NCBI RefSeq assembly: GCF_022879595.1
Contig: NZ_CP084265.1
Location: 496,001-560,000 of the forward strand
Source: Caballeronia sp. Lep1P3
GTDB taxonomy: Bacteria > Pseudomonadota > Gammaproteobacteria > Burkholderiales > Burkholderiaceae
Length of the DNA stretch: 64,000 nucleotides
Direction: 5' to 3'
Of this stretch, positions 10,369 through 20,654 are shown one piece after another. A program made the translations under genes and the position numbers. The number at the start of each line of letters is the position of its first letter. Within the stretch, counting starts at the first letter, position 1. The notes under the pieces were generated by a model. The model did not search any database, was not told the DNA's origin, and worked only from the letters and a program-made list of their open reading frames with translations.

Positions 10369-10852
10369 GCCCGCGCGCCTGATGACGCGCCGCCATCCGC
10401 GCGAGCGCTTCCTGCAATGGCGACGGCGCGAGCGATTCCGCGAGATCCTGAAGCGCCGAGGCGCCCGCCGCCGACATGCGCGCCTGCTTCGGCGGCGGCG
10501 CGTCTTTGACTGGCTGCGGGCGCACACGAATTCTGAGCGAATCGACCGCCCAGCCGCGCTGCTGGAGATCGGCGAGAAGACGCGGCTCGATGTGACGCAG
10601 ACGCGCCGCGAGCGCGTTGTGCGCGGCAAACAGCGCTAGCACGCCGTCCTTGATGAAGCCGGGCTCCACGTTCGCCGCCAGATAGTCCGGCAGAAGCGCG
10701 TTGAGGTCGCGCTGCAACGCCGCCACCTGCTCGACGCCCGCGCGCAACGCGCGAAACGCATCGGTGCGATCGAGCACGTCGGCGAGGGCTTGCGGGCGGC
10801 GCGGATCGAACCGCTGTGGCCCGGACCTTGAATTTGTAGAAAAACGGCTCAT
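10358..10852 (-). CDS. DUF721 (DciA-like) protein
   Basis: A 164-residue cytoplasmic protein of the DUF721 family. The N-terminal half (DVLDRTDAFRALRAGVEQVAALQRD, then LPDYLAANVEPGFIKDGVLALFA) has the family pattern, and the C-terminal half is a low-complexity K/A/Q/R-rich tail. DUF721 includes DciA, the replicative-helicase loader of bacteria lacking DnaC; whether this lpxC-secA linked copy has that role is inference. It is convergent with lpxC and divergent from secA, the position usually held by DUF721 or SecM-like genes. Confidence 0.8.
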   Translation of the reverse strand: MSRFSTNSRSGPQRFDPRRPQALADVLDRTDAFRALRAGVEQVAALQRDLNALLPDYLAANVEPGFIKDGVLALFAAHNALAARLRHIEPRLLADLQQRGWAVDSLRIRVRPQPVKDAPPPKQARMSAAGASALQDLAESLAPSPLQEALARMAARHQARGQKK

Positions 10853-11028
10853 TTTTTAATCAGCGGACGCGGGACGCGACATGTCCGATTGTACCGCGAG
10901 GCTCTCCTTCGCCACGCGCGGGCGCCCGCCGCAAAAGGCCGTGGCGCGGAGCTTTCAACCGGTTGACTGTCGCGTTGCGCCGGCGCCCGAACTCCAACGC
11001 CGACGCAAGGTGTGACTAGCTCGCGTGC

Positions 11029-11034
11029 TAAAAT
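11029..11034 (+). promoter_or_regulatory. Possible -10 element of secA
   Basis: TAAAAT at 11029-11034 lies in the 288-bp divergent interval between the DUF721 gene and secA. No good -35 hexamer is visible at 16-18 bp spacing, so this is tentative. Confidence 0.3.
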
Positions 11035-11140
11035 TCCCGATTCGATTTCACCCAATGGACTTAAGTCGCCGAGGTTTCCCGAGCCCGGACGCAGCTTGGC
11101 GCTGCCGCCCGTCCGGAGCCGCGACGCAGACACTGATCCG

Positions 11141-13954
11141 ATGACGACCGGTTTCCTTCAGAAGATTTTTGGCAGCCGCAATCAGCGGCTGGTCAAGCAG
11201 TACCAAAAGACCGTTGCGGCGATCAACGCGCTCGAGCCGACCGTCGAGAAGTATTCGGACGATCAGTTGCGCGCGAAGACGGACGAGTTCCGTAAGCGTG
11301 TCGCGGGCGGCGAGTCACTGGACGTCATCCTGCCGGAAGCGTTCGCCGTGTGCCGCGAAGCAAGCCGGCGCGTCCTGAAGATGCGTCACTTCGACGTCCA
11401 GCTGATCGGCGGCATGGTCCTGCACTACGGCAAGATCGCGGAAATGCGAACGGGCGAGGGCAAGACGCTCGTCGCCACGCTCGCCGCGTATCTGAACGCG
11501 CTGTCGGGCCGCGGCGTGCACGTCGTGACGGTGAACGACTACCTCGCGCAGCGCGACGCCGAGTGGATGGCGCGCCTGTACAACTTCCTCGGGCTTTCGT
11601 GCGGCGTGAATCTGTCGCAGATGGAGCACGGGCAGAAGCAGGAAGCGTACGCCGCCGACATCACTTACGGCACGAATAACGAATTCGGCTTCGACTACCT
11701 GCGCGACAACATGGTCTACGAGACCAATGCGCGCGTGCAGCGGCCGCTCAACTTCGCCATCGTCGACGAAGTGGACTCGATCCTCATCGACGAGGCGCGC
11801 ACGCCGCTCATCATCTCCGGTCAGGCCGAAGACCACACCGAGCTTTACGTGCGCATGAACGCGCTGCCGCCGCTGCTCGAATTGCAGATCGGCGAAGAAA
11901 AGGCGGATGGCACGGGCGTCGAAAAGCCGGGCGACTACACGCTCGACGAGAAAGCGCGTCAGGTGTTTCTCACCGAATCGGGCCACGAAAAGGCGGAGCG
12001 CCTGCTCGCCGAATGGGGCTTGATCGGCGAGGGCGAGAGCCTCTACGCGCCGCAGAACATCACGCTGATGCACCACATCTATGCCGCCTTGCGCGCGCAT
12101 ACGCTCTTCCATCGCGATCAGCATTACGTGGTGCAGAACGGCGAAGTCGTCATCGTCGACGAATTCACCGGCCGCATGATGACCGGCCGCCGCTGGTCGG
12201 ATGGTTTGCATCAGGCCGTCGAAGCGAAGGAACACGTTCAGATTCAGGCCGAGAACCAGACGCTCGCCTCGATCACCCTGCAGAACTACTTCCGCATGTA
12301 CGCGAAGCTGTCCGGCATGACCGGCACGGCCGACACGGAAGCGTACGAGTTCCAGGAAATCTACGGCCTCGAAACGGTCGTGATTCCGACCAACCGTCCG
12401 CCGAAGCGCGTGGACAAGCAGGACCAGATCTACAAGACTTCGAAGGAACGCTACGACGCCGTCATCCGCGATATTCGCGATTGCGTCGAGCGCGGCCAGC
12501 CGACGCTCGTCGGCACGACGTCGATCGAAGCGTCCGAGTTGTTGTCCGGACTGCTCGCGCAGCAAGGCATCCGCCACGAAGTGCTGAACGCGAAGCAGCA
12601 CGCGCGCGAAGCGGCGATCGTCGCGGAAGCGGGGCGTCCGGGAGCCGTCACCATCGCGACGAACATGGCCGGCCGCGGCACGGACATCGTGCTTGGCGGA
12701 AATGTCGAAAAGCAGGCGTCGTTCATCGAGGCGGATCTCTCGATCCCCGAGAACGAAAAAGCCGCGCGCATCCAGAAGCTGCACGACGAATGGCAGGCGC
12801 TGCACGACCACGTGAAGGCGGCGGGCGGCCTGCATATCATCGGCACGGAACGGCACGAGTCGCGCCGTATCGACAACCAGTTGCGCGGCCGTGCGGGCCG
12901 TCAGGGCGATCCGGGCTCGTCGCGCTTCTATCTGTCGCTGGACGATCCGCTCCTGCGCATCTTCGCGGGCGACCGCGTGCGCGCGATCATGGATCGCCTG
13001 AAGATGCCGGAAGGCGAGCCGATCGAAGCGGGCATGGTCACGCGTTCGATCGAAGGTGCGCAGCGCAAGGTGGAAGCGCGCAACTTCGACATCCGCAAGC
13101 AACTGCTCGAATACGACGACGTCTCGAACGACCAGCGCAAGGTCATCTATCAGCAGCGCAACGAACTGCTCGAAGCCAACGACGTGCAGGAAACCATCGC
13201 GGCCATGCGTCACAGCGTGATCACCGATCTGGTCCACACGTTCATTCCGGCGGGCAGCATCGAAGAGCAGTGGGACGCGCCAGAACTGGAAGAAGTGCTG
13301 CGCAACGACTGGTCGCTCGATCTCGCGATCCAGGAGATGATCAACGAATCGACGTCGATCGACGCGGAAGAGATCAGCGAAGCCGTGCTCGCCGCCGCCG
13401 ACGAAGCCTACGAAGCGAAGGTCGCGCTCGTGGGCCGCGAATCGTTCAGCGCATTTGAGCGCTCGATCATGCTGCAAACGCTCGATAGCCGCTGGCGCGA
13501 GCATCTTGCCGCGCTCGACCATCTGCGTCAGGGCATTCATCTGCGCGGCTACGCGCAGAAAAACCCGAAGCAGGAGTACAAGCGTGAGGCGTTCGAACTC
13601 TTCGCCGCCATGCTGGATGCCGTCAAGCAGGAAGTCACGCGCGTCGTGATGAACGTGCAGATCCAGTCGCCGGAGCAACTGGAAGAGGCCGCCGAGCAGT
13701 ACGAAGAAAAGGGCAGTCATCTGGAGAACGTGTCGTTCACGCACGCGGACTTCAACGCGCCCGCAGCACCCGCGCCGGCCGCTGCCGCCGCCGCGACGGC
13801 CACGGCGCAGATGATCAATCAGGCGATGGCCGCCGGCGACGACGTCTCCGTCGCCACGCGCCCCGCCGACGACGTGCCGAAGGTCGGCCGCAACGACCCA
13901 TGCCCGTGCGGCAGCGGCAAGAAGTACAAAAACTGTCACGGCAAGCTGGCATAA
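11141..13954 (+). CDS. secA: Protein translocase ATPase SecA
   Basis: A 937-residue DEAD-like motor that drives preproteins through SecYEG. Walker A ([13 protein letters not shown]) is near residue 105, the DEAD-like Walker B ([21 protein letters not shown] region) near 206, and the second helicase domain contains [14 protein letters not shown]. After a wing/scaffold region and an A/P-rich linker, the C-terminus has the zinc-binding SecB-interaction tail [17 protein letters not shown]. The start at 11141 gives the standard N-terminus ([17 protein letters not shown]). Length is typical of proteobacterial SecA. No SecM-like arrest peptide is visible upstream. Confidence 0.99.
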   Translation: MTTGFLQKIFGSRNQRLVKQYQKTVAAINALEPTVEKYSDDQLRAKTDEFRKRVAGGESLDVILPEAFAVCREASRRVLKMRHFDVQLIGGMVLHYGKIAEMRTGEGKTLVATLAAYLNALSGRGVHVVTVNDYLAQRDAEWMARLYNFLGLSCGVNLSQMEHGQKQEAYAADITYGTNNEFGFDYLRDNMVYETNARVQRPLNFAIVDEVDSILIDEARTPLIISGQAEDHTELYVRMNALPPLLELQIGEEKADGTGVEKPGDYTLDEKARQVFLTESGHEKAERLLAEWGLIGEGESLYAPQNITLMHHIYAALRAHTLFHRDQHYVVQNGEVVIVDEFTGRMMTGRRWSDGLHQAVEAKEHVQIQAENQTLASITLQNYFRMYAKLSGMTGTADTEAYEFQEIYGLETVVIPTNRPPKRVDKQDQIYKTSKERYDAVIRDIRDCVERGQPTLVGTTSIEASELLSGLLAQQGIRHEVLNAKQHAREAAIVAEAGRPGAVTIATNMAGRGTDIVLGGNVEKQASFIEADLSIPENEKAARIQKLHDEWQALHDHVKAAGGLHIIGTERHESRRIDNQLRGRAGRQGDPGSSRFYLSLDDPLLRIFAGDRVRAIMDRLKMPEGEPIEAGMVTRSIEGAQRKVEARNFDIRKQLLEYDDVSNDQRKVIYQQRNELLEANDVQETIAAMRHSVITDLVHTFIPAGSIEEQWDAPELEEVLRNDWSLDLAIQEMINESTSIDAEEISEAVLAAADEAYEAKVALVGRESFSAFERSIMLQTLDSRWREHLAALDHLRQGIHLRGYAQKNPKQEYKREAFELFAAMLDAVKQEVTRVVMNVQIQSPEQLEEAAEQYEEKGSHLENVSFTHADFNAPAAPAPAAAAAATATAQMINQAMAAGDDVSVATRPADDVPKVGRNDPCPCGSGKKYKNCHGKLA

Positions 13955-13982
13955 GTAGCTCTCCGTTCGACAACCCGGCAAG

Positions 13983-14009
13983 CGACGCAGCGATGCGTCG
14001 TTTGTCTTT
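13983..14009 (+). terminator. Hairpin with T-rich tail after secA
   Basis: A 7-bp perfect stem (13983-13989 with 13994-14000) with a GCGA loop is followed by a T-rich tail at 14001-14009. It lies 29 bases after the secA stop and 91 bases before argJ. Confidence 0.65.
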
Positions 14010-14100
14010 GCGGGCGTCGCTCGATGCAAGGCGGCGTCAGTCTTCCAAGGCGAGCCGGCGTTCCCGAGCCGGCTCCGCCACCAACAGCAGAGTCGCGAAC

Positions 14101-15342
14101 ATGGCTGTCAACTTCCCCTCGATCGATCCCGCCGCGCTTCATCCCGTCGCCGGCGTCACGCTAGGCTGGGCCGAAGCGAATATCCGCAAGCCCAATCGCA
14201 AGGACGTGCTCGTGATTCGCGTCGACGAAGGCGCGACGGTCTCGGGCGTGTTCACGCAAAACCGTTTCTGCGCCGCGCCGGTGACGGTCTGCCGCGAGCA
14301 TCTCGACGCGGTCCGCGCGGGCGGCAAAGGCATCCGCGCGCTCGTCGTCAATACGGGCAATGCGAATGCGGGTACGGGCGAGCCGGGCACGGCGCACGCG
14401 CGCGAGACCTGCGCTGAACTTGCGCGTCTCGCGGGCTTCGACGCGCAGCAGATTCTCCCGTTCTCGACGGGCGTGATTCTCGAACCGCTGCCGATCGATC
14501 GACTGAAAGCCGGCCTGCCCGCCGCGCTCGCGAACAGCCAGGCCGCGCACTGGTTCGACGCCGCGCAGGCGATCATGACCACGGACACGCTGCCGAAAGC
14601 GTCGTCGCGCAAGGTGCAGATCGACGGGCACACGGTCACGCTGTCGGGCATCAGCAAGGGCGCGGGCATGATCCGGCCGAACATGGCGACCATGCTCGGC
14701 TTTCTCGCTTTCGATGCCGCCGTCGCGCAGCCCGTGCTGGACGAACTCGCGAAGTACGTGGCGGACCGCTCGTTCAACTGCATCACCATCGACGGCGATA
14801 CGTCGACAAACGATTCGTTCATCCTGATCGCGTCGGGCAAGTCGAGCCTGCCCGCGATCGCGTCGACGGATGCGCCCGCGTATGCCGCGCTGCGCGATGC
14901 GGTCACGGCGGTGGCTCAGGAACTGGCGCAACTCATCGTGCGCGACGGCGAAGGCGCGACCAAGTTCATGACGATCACGGTCGAAGGCGGCAAGGACGTG
15001 GCTGAGTGCCGCCAGATTGCCTACGCGATCGGTCATTCGCCGCTTGTGAAAACCGCGTTCTACGCGTCGGACCCGAATCTCGGTCGCATCCTCGCCGCCA
15101 TCGGCTATGCGGGCGTGACCGATCTCGACGTAGCCAAGATCGACCTCTATCTCGACGACGTACTCGTCGCCAAAGCGGGCGGGCGCAATCCCGACTACCG
15201 TGAGGAAGACGGCCAGCGCGTGATGAAGAAAAGCGAAATCGCCATTCGCGTGCTGCTTGGCCGTGGCCAGCAGCAAGCGACCGTGTGGACCTGCGACCTT
15301 TCGCACGACTACGTCAGCATCAACGCGGATTACCGCTCCTAA
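14101..15342 (+). CDS. argJ: Bifunctional ornithine acetyltransferase/N-acetylglutamate synthase
   Basis: A 413-residue ArgJ of the cyclic arginine pathway, transferring acetyl from N-acetylornithine to glutamate. The self-cleavage site is visible in [16 protein letters not shown], where cleavage before the threonine yields the alpha and beta chains. The N-terminal oxyanion-hole region NTGNANAGTG and the C-terminal [15 protein letters not shown] are typical. The ATG at 14101 is chosen over in-frame upstream codons because it gives the usual N-terminus. It is followed 30 bases later by the DUF815 gene on the same strand. Confidence 0.97.
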   Translation: MAVNFPSIDPAALHPVAGVTLGWAEANIRKPNRKDVLVIRVDEGATVSGVFTQNRFCAAPVTVCREHLDAVRAGGKGIRALVVNTGNANAGTGEPGTAHARETCAELARLAGFDAQQILPFSTGVILEPLPIDRLKAGLPAALANSQAAHWFDAAQAIMTTDTLPKASSRKVQIDGHTVTLSGISKGAGMIRPNMATMLGFLAFDAAVAQPVLDELAKYVADRSFNCITIDGDTSTNDSFILIASGKSSLPAIASTDAPAYAALRDAVTAVAQELAQLIVRDGEGATKFMTITVEGGKDVAECRQIAYAIGHSPLVKTAFYASDPNLGRILAAIGYAGVTDLDVAKIDLYLDDVLVAKAGGRNPDYREEDGQRVMKKSEIAIRVLLGRGQQQATVWTCDLSHDYVSINADYRS

Positions 15343-15372
15343 CGCGCATCGACGGCGCGCAAAGAAATCGAC

Positions 15373-16236
15373 ATGGACAAACTCGAACAATTCCTCACGC
15401 GCGCCGAAGCGGTGCTGGCGCGCATCGAAGGCATGTTGCCGCCGGCGGCGCCCGACATCGACTGGGAATCGGCCGTGGCGTTTCGCTGGCGCAAGCGGCA
15501 AGGGCGCGGTTATCTCCAGCCGGTGCCCGCCATCTCGCAGATTACGCTCGATGACCTGCAGAACATCGAGCGCCAGAAGGGGCTGATCGAGCAGAACACG
15601 CGGCAGTTCGTGAACAAGCAGCCCGCCAACAACGTGCTGCTGACAGGCGCGCGCGGCACGGGCAAGTCGTCGCTCATCAAGGCGTGTCTGAATGCGTATG
15701 CAAAAGACGGCCTGCGTCTCATCGAGGTCGACAAGGACGATCTGCACGATCTCGGCGATATCGTCGATCTCATTTCCGCGCGCCCGGAGCGCTTCATCGT
15801 GTTCTGCGACGATTTGTCGTTCGAGGAAGGCGAATCCGGTTACAAGGCGCTGAAGGTTGCGCTGGATGGTTCGGTGGCCGCGCAATCGGACAACGTGCTC
15901 ATTTACGCGACGTCGAACCGCCGCCATCTGCTGCCCGAATACATGAGCGACAACGAGACGTACAAGCACACGTCCGATGGCGAGATTCATCCCGGCGAAG
16001 TGGTCGAAGAGAAGATTTCGCTGTCCGAGCGCTTCGGCTTGTGGGTGAGCTTCTATCCGTTCAAGCAGGACGACTATCTGGCGATCGTCGGGCATTGGCT
16101 GAAGCATTTCGGCTGCGATGCCGCCGAGATCGAAAGCGCGCGCGGCGATGCGCTCGTCTGGGCGCTGGAGCGCGGGTCGCGCTCGGGGCGCGTTGCGTGG
16201 CAGTTCGCGCGCGACTGGTCGGGCCGCAAGCAATGA
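15373..16236 (+). CDS. DUF815 family AAA+ ATPase
   Basis: A 287-residue cytoplasmic P-loop ATPase. The Walker A motif GARGTGKSSLIKA is near residue 92, with a Walker B-like segment (RFIVFCDDLSFEEGE) near residue 140 and a sensor-like YATSNRRHLLPE. These match the DUF815 family, whose substrate is not established. It lies between argJ and a MutT-type gene, and its TGA overlaps the next ATG (ATGA at 16233), suggesting coupled expression. Function beyond ATP binding is unknown. Confidence 0.88.
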   Translation: MDKLEQFLTRAEAVLARIEGMLPPAAPDIDWESAVAFRWRKRQGRGYLQPVPAISQITLDDLQNIERQKGLIEQNTRQFVNKQPANNVLLTGARGTGKSSLIKACLNAYAKDGLRLIEVDKDDLHDLGDIVDLISARPERFIVFCDDLSFEEGESGYKALKVALDGSVAAQSDNVLIYATSNRRHLLPEYMSDNETYKHTSDGEIHPGEVVEEKISLSERFGLWVSFYPFKQDDYLAIVGHWLKHFGCDAAEIESARGDALVWALERGSRSGRVAWQFARDWSGRKQ

Positions 16237-16673
16237 GCGTCGCGAAGGACGTCGAAAGCGATCTGGCGCCCGATGGCCGCAAGGTGACGGAAGTCGCCGT
16301 CGGCGTGATGGTTCAGTCAGATGGGCACTATCTGCTCGCGCAACGTCCACAGGGCAAGCCCTACGAGGGCTACTGGGAGTTTCCGGGCGGCAAGCTGGAG
16401 GCGGGCGAGAGCGTGGAAGCGGCGCTTTCGCGCGAACTGCACGAGGAACTCGGCATCGACGTCCAAGCGTGCGAACTGTGGCGCACGCTCGAGCACGACT
16501 ACCCGCATGCCTACGTGCGGCTCTTCTTTTGCAAGGTGACGCAATGGAACGGCATGCCGCTTGGCCGCGAAGGGCAGGCTATCGCGTGGCAGACGTTGCC
16601 GGTGGATGTCGCGCCGCTGTTGCCGGCGGCGATTCCGGTGCTGGAATGGCTCGCGGCGGAAGCGCGCGGCTAG
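16233..16673 (+). CDS. mutT: MutT-type Nudix hydrolase (8-oxo-dGTP diphosphatase family)
   Basis: A 146-residue Nudix enzyme. The Nudix box GGKLEAGESVEAALSRELHEELGI contains all conserved G, E, R and E positions, and the N-terminal QRPQGKPYEGYWEFPGG is characteristic of MutT, which removes 8-oxo-dGTP from the nucleotide pool. It is a single-domain form, lacking the thiamine-phosphate-synthase-like extension seen in some gammaproteobacterial MutT relatives. The ATG overlaps the DUF815 stop. It is convergent with yacG. Substrate is inferred from family resemblance. Confidence 0.88.
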   Translation: MSVAKDVESDLAPDGRKVTEVAVGVMVQSDGHYLLAQRPQGKPYEGYWEFPGGKLEAGESVEAALSRELHEELGIDVQACELWRTLEHDYPHAYVRLFFCKVTQWNGMPLGREGQAIAWQTLPVDVAPLLPAAIPVLEWLAAEARG

Positions 16674-16686
16674 GACGCGCTACGCG

Positions 16687-16878
16687 TTAGTTGAGGCCGC
16701 CGTGCGTGTCGTCCTCCGGCGGCGTTTCTTGGGAATTTCCCCCGATCTTGTATTTTTCGGCTGCCCACGCGCCGAGGTCGATCTGCTTGCAGCGCTCCGA
16801 GCAGAACGGGCGAAAGCGGTTTTCCGGGACCCAGCGGACTTCCTTGCCGCAGGTCGGGCATTTGACGACAGTAGTCAT
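16687..16878 (-). CDS. yacG: DNA gyrase inhibitor YacG (zinc-binding)
   Basis: A 63-residue zinc protein. Four cysteines are placed as CPTCGK near the N-terminus and [14 protein letters not shown] in the middle, the YacG zinc-finger pattern, followed by an acidic tail. YacG homologues bind GyrB and inhibit gyrase in E. coli. It is the last gene of the reverse-strand coaE-zapD-yacG group, a linkage widely conserved in proteobacteria, 80 bases after zapD. Confidence 0.94.
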   Translation of the reverse strand: MTTVVKCPTCGKEVRWVPENRFRPFCSERCKQIDLGAWAAEKYKIGGNSQETPPEDDTHGGLN

Positions 16879-16958
16879 GACGGTGAGACGTTACGAATTG
16901 AGCCGGCGTTGATCAACAATCGATCTTAAACGGATCAGATAAGGGCGAACCGCTCGGT

Positions 16959-17747
16959 TCAAAGGCTACAAAGCGTCAGATGAAACGGCACGTCGACATC
17001 GACGGCGCGCGGTTTCAGGTCGCCGTCCTGCACGGTGAAGCGCACCCAGAGCATGTACTTGTTGGCGCTCGCCTCGGGAATGACGCGCACTTCGGGCGAC
17101 ACGCGCACTTGCATCAGCTGATACGTGCGCCCCGACAGCATTTGCTGATAACTGCCCTGCATGGCCATCACTTTCGACGCCTGCCCCGATTCACGCGCGA
17201 GCCGCAGGACGATGGCGGCGGCGTCGCGCAGGGCGAGCATCGGCATGATCCATTTGGCGATGTCCTGACGCCGCTCCTCGACGGGCAGTTGCTGCCACGC
17301 ATAATACGACGGCAGATCGAACTTGCAGGTTCCGCCGGGAATGATGGTGCGGCTGCGGATACTCGCGAGCCATTCGTTGTCGGCGAGATGCTGACCGGTC
17401 TTGCCGTGCATGTCGGCGAGGCCCGCGAGCGTCTGTTCGATTTCGCCGAGCACGGCTTCGAGCGCCTCCTGCTCGATGCCCGGATTGCCGCGAAACGGCG
17501 CGAGCGTCTGCCGTTGCCGCTCGAGTTCCTTCATGAGGTCGGCTTTCAGGTCCGTGCGACCGGCGACTTCCGCTATTTCGAAAAGCGTGGTCAGCGCGAC
17601 GTGATGTTCCCGGGGATCTTCCTGCGTGAGGAAGAACGTGAAGCGCTCGAACAAGTCTTCGAGACGCAATAGCGTCCGAATTCGCTCGTTGAAGGGATAC
17701 TCGTAAAGGATCAAGCGCTCGCCTCGGCGTCGGTCGGTTGCTTCCAT
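16959..17747 (-). CDS. zapD: Cell division protein ZapD (FtsZ-associated)
   Basis: A 262-residue protein of the ZapD (YacF/DUF1342) family that bundles FtsZ protofilaments by binding the FtsZ C-terminal peptide. The N-terminal pattern [22 protein letters not shown] is diagnostic; an alpha-helical core and a beta-rich C-terminal region follow. It lies between coaE and yacG as in many proteobacteria. A 137-bp gap separates it from coaE, so it may have its own promoter; its ribosome site is weak. Confidence 0.95.
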   Translation of the reverse strand: MEATDRRRGERLILYEYPFNERIRTLLRLEDLFERFTFFLTQEDPREHHVALTTLFEIAEVAGRTDLKADLMKELERQRQTLAPFRGNPGIEQEALEAVLGEIEQTLAGLADMHGKTGQHLADNEWLASIRSRTIIPGGTCKFDLPSYYAWQQLPVEERRQDIAKWIMPMLALRDAAAIVLRLARESGQASKVMAMQGSYQQMLSGRTYQLMQVRVSPEVRVIPEASANKYMLWVRFTVQDGDLKPRAVDVDVPFHLTLCSL

Positions 17748-17884
17748 GAGCGGAAGTCAGGACATTCTAATGCCGCATCCCTACCCTAGCAAATCGGGCC
17801 ACATTTACGGCGCTTTTACCGCAGTTCGAAGCAATAAATGGAACTTTTTCGATGTTTGGGCCGCGCAACGCGCCAACGCGCGCT

Positions 17885-18490
17885 TTATTTCGACGCGAGT
17901 TGGAGATAGCGCGCGTGCAGCGCATCGACCTCGCGTCCGAGCGTATCGAGCGTGGCAGTTTCGTCGTTGACGATGACGTCGTCCGCTGCGGCGAGCCGCG
18001 CTTGCCGCGACGCCTGCTTCGCGATGATCGCAAGCACCTGATCGCGCGAAAAACCGTTGCGCTCGATCACGCGCGCGACCTGCGTCTCGACCGGACAATC
18101 GACGACGAGCACGCGCGATACGCGCGTCGCCCAGTTTCCCGACTCGATCAAAAGCGGCACGACGACGATATGGTAAGCGCCGCCCGCCGCGTGCCGTTCG
18201 CGCTCGGTCTCCGCGCGAATCAGCGGATGCAGGATGGCTTCGAGACGCGCTTTCGCGGTGTCGTCGGCGAAGACGAGTGCGCGCATGCTCGCGCGGTCCA
18301 GTGCGCCGTCGGGCGAAAGATACGCGCTGCCGAATTCGCTCGCGATGAGCGGCATGGCAACGCCGCCCGGCGCGGTGACGCGATGCGCGATCACATCCGT
18401 ATCGATGACCGGCACGCCGCGCGCGGCGAATAAATCGGCAATCGTGCTCTTGCCGCTTCCGATTCCACCTGTGAGGCCGATGCTGAACAT
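17885..18490 (-). CDS. coaE: Dephospho-CoA kinase
   Basis: A 201-residue P-loop kinase that performs the last step of coenzyme A synthesis. The N-terminus [21 protein letters not shown] carries the Walker A motif, and the lid region with [23 protein letters not shown] is typical. The start at 18490 is preferred over an upstream frame extension that runs into the prepilin peptidase gene. It follows the peptidase by 13 bases, matching the pilBCD-coaE arrangement known in Pseudomonas. Confidence 0.96.
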   Translation of the reverse strand: MFSIGLTGGIGSGKSTIADLFAARGVPVIDTDVIAHRVTAPGGVAMPLIASEFGSAYLSPDGALDRASMRALVFADDTAKARLEAILHPLIRAETERERHAAGGAYHIVVVPLLIESGNWATRVSRVLVVDCPVETQVARVIERNGFSRDQVLAIIAKQASRQARLAAADDVIVNDETATLDTLGREVDALHARYLQLASK

Positions 18491-18503
18491 CCGTTTCCCT
18501 CGA

Positions 18504-19415
18504 TCATCCGAACAATGCGTAAAGCGGCGTGCCGACGAAAAGCGTGATCGCGCCGCCCGCCGCGAGAAACGGTCCGAACGGCAGCGGTTCCTGAAAGCGC
18601 ATGCGCCCGCGCCACGTCGCGAGGATACCGAACAACGCGCCCGCGACAGCGGACAGCAGCACGACCTGGGCAAGCGGCACCCAGCCGAGCCACGCGCCGA
18701 TGGCGGCGAGCAGCTTGAAGTCGCCGTATCCCATGCCTTCGACGCCGCGCGCGAGCTTGAAGATCCAGTACACGCACCACAGGAACAGATAACCGGCGAT
18801 CGCGCCGGCCACGGCGTCATGCAGCGTCGCGAACCCGCCTTCGCTGTAATTGACGATGAGTCCGGCCCACAGCAGCGGCAGCGTCAGCACGTCCGGCAAG
18901 TAGCGCGTGTCGTAGTCGATGAGGCCGGCGGCGAGCATCGTCGCGCAAAGGCCGAATGCGGCGAGCGCGGGCCAACCGGGGCCGAACGCATACAGCGAGA
19001 GCGCCGCGAGAGCGCCGCTCGCCAGTTCGATCAGCGGGTAGCGCGGACTCACGCGTGCGCCGCACGCCGAGCATCGTCCGCGAAGCGCGACATAGCTCAG
19101 CACCGGAATGTTCTCCCACGCGCGCAGGACGTGGCCGCAGTGCGGGCAGGCGCTGCGCGGAATCGCGAGATTGAAGCGTTCCGGATAGGCGTCGCCGGGC
19201 GGCTTGGGCGCGTCGGGAACGGCTGCGTCGAGTTCGGCACGCCACGCTCGTTCCAGCATGACCGGCAGACGATGCACGACGACCGTCAGGAAGCTGCCGA
19301 TCACGAGCCCGAACACGATGGCGAATGCGTACTGCGCGGCGACGGGCAACGCGGCGAACGTCGCGAGATGAGCGCTCGCAGATTGCGCGGCGGACGGATC
19401 GAACGGAGGCTGCAT
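18504..19415 (-). CDS. pilD: Prepilin peptidase / N-methyltransferase (PilD, GspO type)
   Basis: A 303-residue polytopic inner-membrane aspartyl protease that cleaves and N-methylates type IV prepilins and pseudopilins. The cytoplasmic loop has the two zinc-type cysteine pairs CPHC and CSAC, showing the bifunctional form with a methyltransferase domain. The catalytic aspartates are in [11 protein letters not shown] and GMGYGDFKL. Several hydrophobic spans follow. It lies between the inner-membrane platform gene and coaE, so it probably serves both pilus and secretion pseudopilins. No prepilin gene is seen in the window. Confidence 0.96.
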   Translation of the reverse strand: MQPPFDPSAAQSASAHLATFAALPVAAQYAFAIVFGLVIGSFLTVVVHRLPVMLERAWRAELDAAVPDAPKPPGDAYPERFNLAIPRSACPHCGHVLRAWENIPVLSYVALRGRCSACGARVSPRYPLIELASGALAALSLYAFGPGWPALAAFGLCATMLAAGLIDYDTRYLPDVLTLPLLWAGLIVNYSEGGFATLHDAVAGAIAGYLFLWCVYWIFKLARGVEGMGYGDFKLLAAIGAWLGWVPLAQVVLLSAVAGALFGILATWRGRMRFQEPLPFGPFLAAGGAITLFVGTPLYALFG

Positions 19416-19445
19416 GATATTGAGCGATGTCTTTGGCCCGCGATG

Positions 19446-20654
19446 CTACACCACGTTGCCGAGCTGGATGATCGGAAGATACATCGCGACGACGAGCCCG
19501 CCCACGAGCGCGCCCAGCACCGCGATGACGAGCGGCTCGCACAGGCTCGCGAATGCGCCGATGCGTTCGTCCACCTGACGATCGGCGAGCGCGGCGAGAT
19601 CGAGCAGCATCGCGTCGAGCGAGCCGGATTCTTCCGCGACCGCGATCGGCTGCACGACGTCCGGCGGGAAGCAGCCAAGCGCACGCATCGCGGCCGCGAG
19701 ACGCTCGCCGTTGCGCAGCCGCAGCGCGATTTCCACGGTTGCGCGGTCGAACACGCGGTTGCCGGTGGCTTGCGCGAGCGAATCGAAGGCATCGGAAAGC
19801 GGCGTGCCGGCGGCGAGCAGCGTGCCGAGCGCGCGGCTCCAGCGCGCGACCGCGAGCGAGCGCAACAGCGCGCCGACGACCGGCAGTTTCAGCGCGATGC
19901 GGTCCGCCGCCGCGCGCGCGTCCACCGAGCGCGCAATCCAGCGCGAAGCGGCGAGCGCTGTGCACGCGCATATCGCCGCAAACGGCACGCCGTGTCGCGC
20001 GACCGCGTCGGACAGCGCGAGCACGAAGCGCGTCGGCGCGGGAAGGGCGGCGCCGAAGCCGTCGAATATCGTCTTGAAAGTCGGGACGACGCCGATCAGC
20101 AGTCCCGCCGTGATCGCGAGCGATAGCAGCAGGATCATCACTGGATACGTGAGCGCCGCGCGAAGTTTGGCGCGCTGTGCGCTCGCGCGCTCGCGGTCGT
20201 CGGCGAGCCGGGCGAGAACGGCCGCCAGCGCGCCCGCCACTTCCCCTACCGCGACGAGCTGGCAGTAAAGCGGCCCGAACGCCGATGGATGACGCGCGAG
20301 CGCCGCTGAAAACGGCACCCCGCGCGTGATGTCGCGCGCCACCGTTCGCACGATGCGCGAAAGACCGCCGCGCCCGCCCGCGTTGCCGAGCAGTTCCAGT
20401 GCGCCCGCGAGCGGCAGACCGGCGCGCAGGAGGCTTGCGAGTTGCCGCGTGAACACGCCCACTTCTGCGGACGATGCCTTGGGCGGCGGCGCGGCCCCGA
20501 GCGCTTCCAGTTCGACCACGATCACGCCGTCGCGACGCAACGACGCGCGGACCGCGCCCGCATCGACGGCGATCAGCTTGCCGCGCTTGCGCGCGCCGTC
20601 CTGATCGATGCCGCGCCACGCGAAGCGCATCTCCGATGTTTCGGCGGCCGTCAT
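19446..20654 (-). CDS. pilC: Type IV pilus/type II secretion inner-membrane platform protein (PilC/GspF family)
   Basis: A 402-residue membrane protein with two T2SSF domains, each with the pattern seen in FTRQLASLLRAGLPLAGALE and its later repeat. Three hydrophobic spans are visible, including ILLLSLAITAGLLIGVVPTF and the C-terminal VIAVLGALVGGLVVAMYLPI. The ATG at 20654 overlaps the ATPase-gene stop (TGATG); a GTG one codon earlier is the alternative. It forms the platform on which the assembly ATPase acts. Assignment to a pilus rather than a secretion system is inferred from the pilBCD-coaE layout. Confidence 0.9.
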   Translation of the reverse strand: MTAAETSEMRFAWRGIDQDGARKRGKLIAVDAGAVRASLRRDGVIVVELEALGAAPPPKASSAEVGVFTRQLASLLRAGLPLAGALELLGNAGGRGGLSRIVRTVARDITRGVPFSAALARHPSAFGPLYCQLVAVGEVAGALAAVLARLADDRERASAQRAKLRAALTYPVMILLLSLAITAGLLIGVVPTFKTIFDGFGAALPAPTRFVLALSDAVARHGVPFAAICACTALAASRWIARSVDARAAADRIALKLPVVGALLRSLAVARWSRALGTLLAAGTPLSDAFDSLAQATGNRVFDRATVEIALRLRNGERLAAAMRALGCFPPDVVQPIAVAEESGSLDAMLLDLAALADRQVDERIGAFASLCEPLVIAVLGALVGGLVVAMYLPIIQLGNVV